From: Candidatus Atribacter fermentans
GTDB lineage: Bacteria; Atribacterota; Atribacteria; Atribacterales; Atribacteraceae
Reading direction: 5' to 3'
Length of the DNA stretch: 12,899 nucleotides
Assembly: GCA_012517485.1 (NCBI GenBank)
Contig: JAAYUT010000334.1
Span: forward strand, 1 to 12,899
The notes under the pieces are model-generated. The model did not search any database, was not told the DNA's origin, and was given only the letters and a program-made list of their open reading frames with translations. The translations under genes were made by a program, and so were the position numbers. Of the stretch, positions 6,606-12,899 are shown piece by piece; the stretch's first letter is position 1; every line of letters begins with the position of its first letter.

Positions 6606-7651
6606 TTTCCTGCAACAATTCTTAAAACATCTTGATAAGTCACAAATATCGCCATCAAGATGATAAATAAAAATCCAATCATATAGAAAAATCCGATTTT
6701 ACTTGGATCCATCGGTTTCCCACGAATTTTTTCAAAAAGGAAAAGGATGAGATGACCTCCATCTAAAGCAGGAATTGGCAATAAATTGAAAAGAGCCAGA
6801 GCGACACTAATCAATGCTGAAAAATAAAGTAAATTCAAAAATCCATAGCTGGCAGCTTGCCCAGACATACGAGCAATTCCTATAATACCAGTCACTTCCA
6901 CTGGAACTCGACCCATCACCATATAAAGTAAACCAAGAAAGCTCACTACCAACCATTCTAACACTGAAGAGACGCTCCTATAAAAGGCAACCAAAGGATT
7001 TACCCTTTGATTTTCAACTCCATAAATAATCCCAATCAAGAAGCGTTTTTCATTGTCATCCCACCGAGGAGTTAACTTTACGTCTATAGGTGTTTGCTCT
7101 CGTAAAACGGTTAAAGTTAATTCTCTGTCTCCATTCAAGGCAATTTGATTGGATAAATCTTCCATTTTATCAATGGTTTTTCCATTAATCGAAGCCACTA
7201 CATCTCCGGGTAAAATACCGGCTTTTTGAGCTGGACTATTATCAATAACTTGTTGAATTTTTAAGCTACTGGTGGGAACTCCTAAAAAACTAAAAACTAA
7301 AAATACTAAAATGATGGATAAAAATAAGTTCATGGCAGGCCCACCTGCAACAATCAAGCTTCTTTGATAAATGGGCTTTTTATCGAAGCGCTCCTCATCG
7401 GGAACACTTGCTTCACTATATCCTTCAATGAGGGTATCTTCCATGCCTGCCATTTTTGTAAACCCACCTAATGGAAAAGCTCGAATCGAATATTCCGTGT
7501 CTCCCTTTTGGGTCGACCAGATTTTTGGTCCATATCCGATTGCAAATTTTAAAACTCTCACCTTAAACCAGCGTGCAAAAATAAAATGACCAAATTCATG
7601 GCAAAGAACCAACAGTCCTATAACAAAAATGGTTGCCAGGATTGTTAACAT
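6602..7651 (-). CDS. rseP: Site-2 membrane metalloprotease RseP (RasP/YluC type)
   Basis: Intramembrane zinc protease. In characterised bacteria it makes the second cut of anti-sigma factors and clears remnant signal peptides. The 349 residues show HEFGH (18-22) in the first membrane helix, a second helix around 103-124, one PDZ domain (about 128-205, with SPAQKAGILPGDVV), a hydrophobic segment at 228-246, a helix around 271-292 running into NLLPIPALDGGH (289-300) with the catalytic Asp, and a last helix at 320-337. The single PDZ matches the Gram-positive form; the E. coli enzyme has two. AAGGAG lies 9 nt before the ATG, and the start overlaps the dxr end by 7 nt. The position between dxr and ispG is the common one in Clostridia. 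No anti-sigma substrate is visible in the window. Confidence 0.95.
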   Translation of the reverse strand: MLTILATIFVIGLLVLCHEFGHFIFARWFKVRVLKFAIGYGPKIWSTQKGDTEYSIRAFPLGGFTKMAGMEDTLIEGYSEASVPDEERFDKKPIYQRSLIVAGGPAMNLFLSIILVFLVFSFLGVPTSSLKIQQVIDNSPAQKAGILPGDVVASINGKTIDKMEDLSNQIALNGDRELTLTVLREQTPIDVKLTPRWDDNEKRFLIGIIYGVENQRVNPLVAFYRSVSSVLEWLVVSFLGLLYMVMGRVPVEVTGIIGIARMSGQAASYGFLNLLYFSALISVALALFNLLPIPALDGGHLILFLFEKIRGKPMDPSKIGFFYMIGFLFIILMAIFVTYQDVLRIVAGK

Positions 7652-8805
7652 TTTAACGATCTCCTTTGTTGTATGAGGTTCTTTGCAGTTCTATACCCAT
7701 GGTTATAAATTTCAAGAACATCGGATACCGTTTGCGGCTTTGATAGAGTCACTTCCAAGGTTTTTTCTAAAAGAATTGGAATATGGTTAAACCCAATCCG
7801 ATGACTTAGAAAAGCCTGAACGCAAGCTTCATTCGCACCACAAAAGAAAACTGGATACCCTCCCCCCAATTGCCCTACCTTAACTGCAAGATAAAAACCC
7901 TGAAAACGGTCAGGAACTGGATAGTCAAAATGCAACTCATGTAGCTGAGTAAAATCGAATTTATATTCTTCCCAAGGAAAATGCCCTTCGGATTTGAGAG
8001 CGTGCCGAATCACCGATTTCATATCGGGTTTGGAAAGAAGTGCCATGATAAAACCATCCTGTCGTTCGACGAGAGCATGAATAACACTTTCTCTTTGAAT
8101 AAGAACATCAATTTGGGAATAGGGAAAATTAAAAAGACAATTGGCTTCAATCACTTCTAAACCTTTATTGATTAAATTAGCAGAATCAACCGTAATCTTC
8201 GTTCCCATTTTCCAATTAGGATGCGAGAGTGCCATTTCAGGAGTAATTTCATTCAGATCTCCCTGCCACTCGTAAAAGGCTCCCCCCGAAGCGGTAAGAT
8301 AAACCTTGGCTATGTCTTTTTTATTATGCTTTTGAATGAGTTGATGGAGAGCATGATGCTCACTATCCAGGGCAATAATATTTTGATGCTGACTTAAATC
8401 TCTTTCTCCCTTCCAGAGCTCGCTTCCAGCCACGATTATCTCTTTAGTTGCTATCCAGATGGTTTTTTTGGTGGTCAATAAATCCCAAAAAAGATCAATC
8501 CAATCAATTCCTGATAGGGCGAAAAATACCCCATCTACTGAGTCTCCTAAAATCATTTCACGAACAGCGTCGTGGCTTTTTAAAACCTGAATCTCTGATC
8601 CTTTTAAATCCAAAGCGGCTCGAAAATTGGCATCAGGATTGACTAAATATATAGAGGGATTTTTGAAACAATAGGCTTGCCGAATCAGTTTTTCCCGGTT
8701 TATATTGGCAACTAACAGCCTTACTTCAAATTCAGGACACGTGGAAAGAACATGACAAATCTGCTCTCCCAAACATCCTGTCGATCCAATGATTGCAACT
8801 CTCAT
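7645..8805 (-). CDS. dxr: 1-deoxy-D-xylulose 5-phosphate reductoisomerase
   Basis: Converts DXP to MEP with NADPH, the first committed step of the MEP isoprenoid pathway. The 386 residues show the nucleotide-binding GSTGCLGEQ (7-15), ATKEIIVAG (119-127), metal ligands Asp147 and Glu149 in ALDSEH (145-150) and Glu217 in NKGLEVIEA (213-221), TASGGAF (171-177), the substrate loop HPNWKMGTKITVDSA (195-209), and a C-terminal helical domain with GANEACVQAFL. The start is ATG 8805: GGGAGG lies 5 nt upstream and the protein then begins with MRVAIIGSTG. A longer frame to 8832 adds only residues that overlap cdsA. The usual IHPQS reads IQRES (236-240), although the later His (243) is kept. There is a 1 nt gap after cdsA. 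Confidence 0.95.
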   Translation of the reverse strand: MRVAIIGSTGCLGEQICHVLSTCPEFEVRLLVANINREKLIRQAYCFKNPSIYLVNPDANFRAALDLKGSEIQVLKSHDAVREMILGDSVDGVFFALSGIDWIDLFWDLLTTKKTIWIATKEIIVAGSELWKGERDLSQHQNIIALDSEHHALHQLIQKHNKKDIAKVYLTASGGAFYEWQGDLNEITPEMALSHPNWKMGTKITVDSANLINKGLEVIEANCLFNFPYSQIDVLIQRESVIHALVERQDGFIMALLSKPDMKSVIRHALKSEGHFPWEEYKFDFTQLHELHFDYPVPDRFQGFYLAVKVGQLGGGYPVFFCGANEACVQAFLSHRIGFNHIPILLEKTLEVTLSKPQTVSDVLEIYNHGYRTAKNLIQQRRSLKC

Positions 8806-8806
8806 C

Positions 8807-9616
8807 TTAGCCTCCCAACCAGGTTTGAACAAAATAAATCATCGGAGCTACAAAAAAAAAGGAATCAAATCGGTCAAGAAAACCTCCATGACCGGGTAAA
8901 AAGTGCCCCGAATCTTTTAATTGAAATTCTCTTTTTACCGACGATTCAAAGAGATCTCCCATAAAACTCCCCAGAGCTATGATCAGTCCAATGAAGAGAG
9001 ATTGATAAATTGTCCAATGAGAACGAAAAAATATTTTTATAAAAAGGGCGCCTCCACAACTCATCGCGACTCCTCCCCATAAACCCTCCCAGCTTTTAGC
9101 AGGACTTATGGTTGGTGCTAATTTGTGTTGACCCCATTTCCTACCAATCAGATATGCACCAATATCATTTAACCAGATAATGCAGGCAAAACCAACCAGA
9201 ATCCACCGTCCATATTCGAGACCAATTTTTACCCAAAAAAAGGGAAGTCCAATACAGTAGGCAATTCCAAAAAGAAAAAAACTTATCCGTTCAATTATTC
9301 TGGCTCGTTCGTAAAAACTCCATAAAACTAAAACAATAAAAAAAACATACCAACTTACCATGATCAATGAACGAGGATAGAAAAAAGAAAGATAAAATAA
9401 AAACATGGAAAGGATGATGAGCAAATCGGTTAATCGCTGTGGTGTCTTACATTGGACCATCTGCATAAACTCGTGAAAGGTTAAAACCGAAAGAACAGCA
9501 AATACCGCTATTAATGTTAGGTCGTGATATACCATCAAGAATAAAAAAGGAGGTAAAGCTAAGAAAACGCTCAATGTTCTTCTTTTAAATTCGGTAGGCT
9601 GGGAAAAGTTGGTCAC
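8807..9616 (-). CDS. cdsA: Phosphatidate cytidylyltransferase (CDP-diacylglycerol synthase)
   Basis: Integral membrane enzyme that makes CDP-diacylglycerol from phosphatidate and CTP, the branch point of phospholipid synthesis. The 269 residues carry several hydrophobic segments (about 13-30, 33-50, 63-80, 84-102, 111-130, 138-155, 180-195 and 205-222). They also carry the family signature SSVKREFQLKDSGHFLPGHG continuing to GFLDRFD (225-251), as well as SPAKSWEG (171-178). The only in-frame start near the family N-terminus is GTG 9616, 3 nt after the uppS stop, with a weak AGG upstream. The AGAGGTGA at the start itself resembles a Shine-Dalgarno, so the exact first codon is a little uncertain. 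Confidence 0.93.
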   Translation of the reverse strand: MTNFSQPTEFKRRTLSVFLALPPFLFLMVYHDLTLIAVFAVLSVLTFHEFMQMVQCKTPQRLTDLLIILSMFLFYLSFFYPRSLIMVSWYVFFIVLVLWSFYERARIIERISFFLFGIAYCIGLPFFWVKIGLEYGRWILVGFACIIWLNDIGAYLIGRKWGQHKLAPTISPAKSWEGLWGGVAMSCGGALFIKIFFRSHWTIYQSLFIGLIIALGSFMGDLFESSVKREFQLKDSGHFLPGHGGFLDRFDSFFFVAPMIYFVQTWLGG

Positions 9617-9619
9617 CTC

Positions 9620-10348
9620 TTAGCCTAATCCCCCAAATCTTCTTTTTCGACTGACAAAATCAGCGAGTGCTCGATGATAGTCTTGAGACGAAAAATCCGG
9701 CCAAAGAACATCGGTAAAATAAAGTTCACTATAGGCTAATTGCCAAAGTAAATAATTACTTAAGCGTTTTTCTCCTCCAGTTCGGATTAAAAGGTCGGGA
9801 TCGGGTTGATTTCCAGTATCAAGATAACGACGAAATGTTTCTTCATTCATTTCTTTTCCCTGATTAGATGAGTCTTGGAGGAATTTCCGAAAAGCTCTTA
9901 ATATTTCGTCCCTCCCTCCATAATTCAAGGCTAAATTCAAAGTTAAACCCCGGTTTTGTTCTGTTAGATTTTCTAAACTCTCCATTCGCTCGATTAAATG
10001 AGAAGGAAAACCTTCTTTTTTCCCTATAAATCGAACTTTTACTTGATTCTGATGCAATTCATTGGCAAACCGGTCAATTGCCTCGACAAAGATTTGCATC
10101 AAGCCTTGAACCTCATTTATTGGTCGGCGCCAATTCTCAGTCGAGAAAGAATAAAGGGTGAGAAAAGGTATTTTCTCATCCCAGGTTTCTTTCACAACCA
10201 TCCGAACAGTTTCTACTCCCTGCCGATGGCCTTCTAATCTCGGTTTCCCTTGAGCTTGTGCCCAACGGCCGTTTCCATCCATGATCATGGCAACATGATG
10301 GATGCCAAATTCTAAATACTCATGATTTCTTTCTCTTTTTTCTCCCAT
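9620..10348 (-). CDS. uppS: Isoprenyl transferase (undecaprenyl diphosphate synthase)
   Basis: cis-Prenyltransferase that adds IPP units to farnesyl diphosphate to make the C55 carrier of peptidoglycan and surface polysaccharides. The 242 residues show MIMDGNGRWA (21-30, catalytic Asp24), GHRQGVE (40-46), LYSFSTENWRRP (65-76), LNLALNYGGRDEI (137-149) and RTGGEKRLSNYLLWQ with AYSELYF (189-211), all typical of UppS. The start at ATG 10348 overlaps frr by 37 nt, and only a weak GATGGA precedes it. No later ATG, GTG or TTG in frame lies before the conserved MIMDGNG, so this start is favoured. It uses products of the pathway that includes dxr and ispG in the same array. Chain length cannot be read from the sequence with certainty. 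Confidence 0.95.
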   Translation of the reverse strand: MGEKRERNHEYLEFGIHHVAMIMDGNGRWAQAQGKPRLEGHRQGVETVRMVVKETWDEKIPFLTLYSFSTENWRRPINEVQGLMQIFVEAIDRFANELHQNQVKVRFIGKKEGFPSHLIERMESLENLTEQNRGLTLNLALNYGGRDEILRAFRKFLQDSSNQGKEMNEETFRRYLDTGNQPDPDLLIRTGGEKRLSNYLLWQLAYSELYFTDVLWPDFSSQDYHRALADFVSRKRRFGGLG

Positions 10349-10878
10349 ATTCCATCTATTTCATTGATATACTCATCGGTCATTTTCTGTACCTCGGCAG
10401 ATGATTTTTTACTTTCATCCTCGGAAATAATTCCATCTTTTTCCAGCTTTTTTATCCCTTCGTTGGCCTCTCGCCGCAAATTACGAATTGCTACCTTAGC
10501 TTCTTCAGCTGTTTTCTTAGTAAATTTGGCAATCTCCTTTCGCCTTTCTTCGGTTAATGGAGGAACATTGATTCGAATAACGTTGGCATCGACTACCGGA
10601 TTGAAACCTAAATCAGATTTCCAAATGCCCTTTTCAATAGGTTGCAAGGCATTTTTATCCCAGGGTTGGACAATAATAGTTTTGGCGTCAGGCGTATTAA
10701 TCGATGCGATGGTTTTCAATTCAACCATACTTCCGTAATAATCAATAATCACATTCTCAATGAGAGCCGGAGTAGCTCGTCCCGTTTTTACATGTGACAA
10801 TTCGTCTCGCAAAACAGTGATAGCCGCTTTCATTCTTTTTTCAATATCTTTCATTAAACTCTTTAGTTGTTCGGCCAT
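10312..10878 (-). CDS. frr: Ribosome recycling factor
   Basis: Splits post-termination ribosomes together with EF-G. The 188 residues match the usual 185, with the two-domain pattern: N-terminal helix (EKRMKAAITVLRDEL), VKTGRATPALIENV (30-43), the small domain (DYYGSMVELKTIASI, QPWDKNALQPIEKGIW), then VIRINVPPLTEERRKE and the long C-terminal helices with VAIRNLRREAN. AGGAGGGAGG lies upstream, with AGGAGG 7 nt from the ATG. The start overlaps pyrH by 16 nt. The last four residues (IMSI) replace the more usual ending and carry no known function. Confidence 0.97.
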   Translation of the reverse strand: MAEQLKSLMKDIEKRMKAAITVLRDELSHVKTGRATPALIENVIIDYYGSMVELKTIASINTPDAKTIIVQPWDKNALQPIEKGIWKSDLGFNPVVDANVIRINVPPLTEERRKEIAKFTKKTAEEAKVAIRNLRREANEGIKKLEKDGIISEDESKKSSAEVQKMTDEYINEIDGIWEKKEKEIMSI

Positions 10879-11612
10879 TTTCCTCCCTCCTGAGAAATAA
10901 AGGTTCCAATTTTATCTCCTAAAACGACTCGTAAAAGATTGCCAGTTTTATTAAAGTTAAAAACAATGATCGGAATATGATTATCCATGCACAAAGAGAC
11001 TGCGGTCGAATCCATTACTTTGAGTCCTTGATTCAAAACATCCAAATAACTAATCGTCTCATATTTAACCGCATTCCGGTTTGTTTCTGGGTCTGATTCA
11101 TACACGCCATCAACCTTCGTTGCCTTAATCACAGCATCAGCCTTGATTTCAGCAGCTCGGAGAGCAGCTGCAGTATCAGTGGTAAAATAGGGATTCCCAG
11201 TACCAGCTGCCATAATGACCACCCGTCCTTTTTCCAAATGTCGGATTGCTCGTCTTCGAATATAGGGTTCAGCCACTGCTCTCATTTCTATGGCAGTTTG
11301 AACTCGAGTTGGGATATTAGCATTTTCAAGAAAATCTTGAAGGGCTAAAGCATTAATAACTGTCGCCAACATTCCCATATTATCAGCTGTGACCCGGCTA
11401 ATTCCCCGATCCCCGGCGGTACGTCCTCGAAATATATTTCCACCACCAACAACAATGGCGATTTCTACTCTCAATTGGTGAACGTGCTTAATTTCTTGCG
11501 TGAAATATTCTAAAACTTTGTTATCAATACCCGAAGAAAGTGACCCCATTAACGCTTCACCAGATAATTTCAGCAAAATCCGGCGATAGAGCGGCTTTCT
11601 CTTTTCAATCAT
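10863..11612 (-). CDS. pyrH: Uridylate kinase (UMP kinase)
   Basis: Amino-acid-kinase-fold enzyme that phosphorylates UMP to UDP with ATP and feeds pyrimidine nucleotides and UDP-sugar precursors. The 249 residues show ILLKLSGEALMG (12-23), IAIVVGGGNIFRG (51-63), TADNMGMLATVINALALQD (75-93), RVQTAIEM (103-110), AEPYIRRRAIRHLEKGRVV (114-132), AAGTGNPYFTTDTAAALRA (135-153) and KATKVDGVY (163-171). I chose ATG 11612: it lies 1 nt after the tsf stop with GGTGA 8 nt upstream. TTG 11627 and GTG 11624 are also in frame, but they have no ribosome binding site and would add five residues not needed by the fold. Confidence 0.96.
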   Translation of the reverse strand: MIEKRKPLYRRILLKLSGEALMGSLSSGIDNKVLEYFTQEIKHVHQLRVEIAIVVGGGNIFRGRTAGDRGISRVTADNMGMLATVINALALQDFLENANIPTRVQTAIEMRAVAEPYIRRRAIRHLEKGRVVIMAAGTGNPYFTTDTAAALRAAEIKADAVIKATKVDGVYESDPETNRNAVKYETISYLDVLNQGLKVMDSTAVSLCMDNHIPIIVFNFNKTGNLLRVVLGDKIGTFISQEGGKWPNN

Positions 11613-11613
11613 A

Positions 11614-12210
11614 TTATTCTTCACCAAGTTTTAATCGCACGAAACGCTTAATAACGATATTCTCGCCTACTTTTGCAATGGTTTCTACCAATAAGTCTTT
11701 AATTTTTTTGTTACCATCCCGAATGTATTCTTGTTCGAGAAGGCAATTTTCTTGATAAAACTTATTCAGCTTTCCTTCAATAATCTTCTTTTGAACTGCT
11801 TCAGGTTTACCGCTTTCACTGAGCTGAGCTTGGTAGATTTTCTCTTCTTCTTTAAGAATCTCCTCAGGGACATCTTCAATTGCGACCCAGCGGGGTGCTT
11901 GGGCAGCAATTTGAAGAGTTAATTCTTTGACAAAATGATTAAATTCCTCGGTACGGGCTACAAAATCAGTTTCACAATTGACTTCTACCAAAACGCCTAT
12001 CTTCCCATCGGTGTGAACATAGGAACCAATAAGGCCTTGTTCGGCTGCTCGGCTCTGTTTCTTTGTCGCTGTTTCTATGCCCTTTTTCCGAAGAAATTCA
12101 CAAGCTTTTTCCATATCTCCCTTGGTTTCTTCCAAGGCTTTTTTACAATCCATAACTCCTGCACCAGTTCGGCTTCTCAGTTCATAAACTATTTTGGCAT
12201 CGTAGCTCAT
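11614..12210 (-). CDS. tsf: Elongation factor Ts, short form
   Basis: Guanine nucleotide exchange factor of EF-Tu. The 198 residues match the short type known from Thermus (about 196) rather than the roughly 280-residue E. coli protein. Visible are the N-terminal UBA-like domain (LRSRTGAGVMDCKKALEETK, 11-30), the EF-Tu-contacting TDFVAR (81-86), a region with EEILKEEEKIY, the KIIEGKLNKFYQENCLLEQ segment, and a C-terminal strand with GENIVIKRFVRLKLG. The ATG overlaps the rpsB stop as ATGA and has AAAGGAGG 7 nt upstream (12218-12225). This rpsB-tsf pairing is near-universal in bacteria. Confidence 0.97.
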   Translation of the reverse strand: MSYDAKIVYELRSRTGAGVMDCKKALEETKGDMEKACEFLRKKGIETATKKQSRAAEQGLIGSYVHTDGKIGVLVEVNCETDFVARTEEFNHFVKELTLQIAAQAPRWVAIEDVPEEILKEEEKIYQAQLSESGKPEAVQKKIIEGKLNKFYQENCLLEQEYIRDGNKKIKDLLVETIAKVGENIVIKRFVRLKLGEE

Positions 12211-12899
12211 GACTGTTCCTCCTTTGCTTCTTCTGTGAAATTCTCGTCATCACTCTCAATTTCTTCTAAATCAGAATCTTTGAGCTCTTCTAAAATTGAA
12301 AGAGGAGATTCATCTTCATTATCGATTAATGCCGTGTCAGAAACCGCCACCTTCACTTCAGGGATAGCTTCTCCTTCAGTTGCTACTTCCTCACGACCTT
12401 CAGTTGCATATTGTTTTCCCTCAATCACAGCATCAGCTATGATAGATGAAAAGAGACGAATAGCCCGAATGGCATCATCATTGCCTGGTATCACAAAATC
12501 AACTTCATCAGGATCACAATTGGTATCAACAATTCCAACGATTGGGATTCCAATACGGCGAGCTTCTAAAACCGCATTTCGTTCTCTCCTGGGATCGACA
12601 ACAAAAACACAATCTGGAACTCGAGTCATCTTCCGGATACCAGTGAGATATTTTTCCAATCGAGTCTTCGTTTTTAAAATTTGCATGATTTCTTTTTTTG
12701 GAAGTCGATTTAAAATACCATTTTCTTCCAATTTCTCAATGTGTTCCAATTTATCTATACTCTGCCGGATGGTTATGAAGTTGGTGAGCATACCACCTAA
12801 CCAACGCTGATTGACATAATACATCCCGCAGCGGTTCGCTTCTTGCTCAATAGCTTCCTGAGCCTGTTTCTTGGTCCCTACAAAAAGCACTGTTCCACC
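12207..12899 (-). CDS. rpsB: 30S ribosomal protein S2 (5' end outside the window), with acidic C-terminal tail
   Basis: S2 binds the 30S head-body junction. The frame is open to the window edge and the first codons read GGTVLFVGTKKQAQEAI, a segment well inside S2, so about 50-60 N-terminal residues are missing. The GTG at 12890 is an internal valine. Visible are MYYVNQRWLGGMLTNF, the KLTGI-like segment YLTGIRKM, PDCVFVVDPRRERNAVLEA and GIPIVGIVDTNCDPDEVDFVIPGNDDA. After IRAIRLFSSIIADAVIEGKQ comes a tail of about 67 residues with 25 acidic and only 4 basic residues, longer than in E. coli S2. The 3' end carries the tsf ribosome binding site. Confidence 0.96.
   Translation of the reverse strand, partial: GGTVLFVGTKKQAQEAIEQEANRCGMYYVNQRWLGGMLTNFITIRQSIDKLEHIEKLEENGILNRLPKKEIMQILKTKTRLEKYLTGIRKMTRVPDCVFVVDPRRERNAVLEARRIGIPIVGIVDTNCDPDEVDFVIPGNDDAIRAIRLFSSIIADAVIEGKQYATEGREEVATEGEAIPEVKVAVSDTALIDNEDESPLSILEELKDSDLEEIESDDENFTEEAKEEQS

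Noticed and set aside
8806..8832. Longer dxr N-terminus beginning MFKPGWEAK
   Set aside because: ATG 8805 has GGGAGG at 5 nt and starts directly at the Rossmann strand, as in the family.
10322..10738. 138-codon open frame on the + strand opposite frr
   Set aside because: Low-complexity Ser/Phe-rich shadow of a conserved gene; frr is certain on the other strand.
11935..12810. 291-codon open frame on the + strand opposite tsf and rpsB
   Set aside because: The product is Ser/Phe-rich with no recognisable motif. It is the complement of two clear, conserved genes and has no ribosome binding site of note.

Overview
The window is a dense stretch of bacterial housekeeping genes with no RNA gene, insertion sequence, CRISPR array or prophage. 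Base composition is moderately AT-rich (about 40% GC by eye). Arginine is often written CGA or CGT, and TTG and GTG starts occur. The gene order rpsB-tsf-pyrH-frr-uppS-cdsA-dxr-rseP-ispG-proS is the one known from Clostridia and related deep lineages. EF-Ts is the short form, about 200 residues. Several proteins carry substitutions in motifs that are normally well kept. I infer an uncultivated or deep-branching lineage near the Clostridia, Thermotogae or Atribacterota, but the sequence alone does not settle the phylum.

Layout. Positions 1-2225 on the + strand hold the 3' part of miaB, then miaA, then a small DUF1844 gene; each overlaps the next. Positions 2226-2289 are a short convergent gap. 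From 12899 down to 2290 on the - strand runs one array of twelve genes: rpsB (5' end outside the window), tsf, pyrH, frr, uppS, cdsA, dxr, rseP, ispG, proS, a family 2 glycosyltransferase and hflX. With the starts chosen here, seven of the eleven junctions overlap and the other four have gaps of 1, 3, 1 and 2 nt. Only 7 nt of this 10.6 kb are non-coding, so the whole run is probably one transcript with translational coupling.

How the genes fit together. rpsB, tsf, frr, proS and hflX serve the ribosome and translation. pyrH makes UDP for nucleotide supply. dxr and ispG are two steps of the MEP isoprenoid pathway. uppS uses the products to build the undecaprenyl carrier of cell-wall synthesis, and cdsA makes the CDP-diacylglycerol used for phospholipids. 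rseP is a membrane protease. On the other strand, miaA uses DMAPP from the same pathway to prenylate A37 of tRNA, and miaB methylthiolates the product.

I see no obvious new multi-gene system. The best leads are: a prolyl-tRNA synthetase that has lost its editing (INS) domain but keeps the two CxxC pairs that usually flank it; an uncharacterised DUF1844 gene in the place where hfq often sits; a glycosyltransferase of unknown substrate in the translation operon; an hflX start whose strong Shine-Dalgarno lies inside its own first codons; and departures from consensus motifs in MiaB, MiaA, Dxr and IspG.
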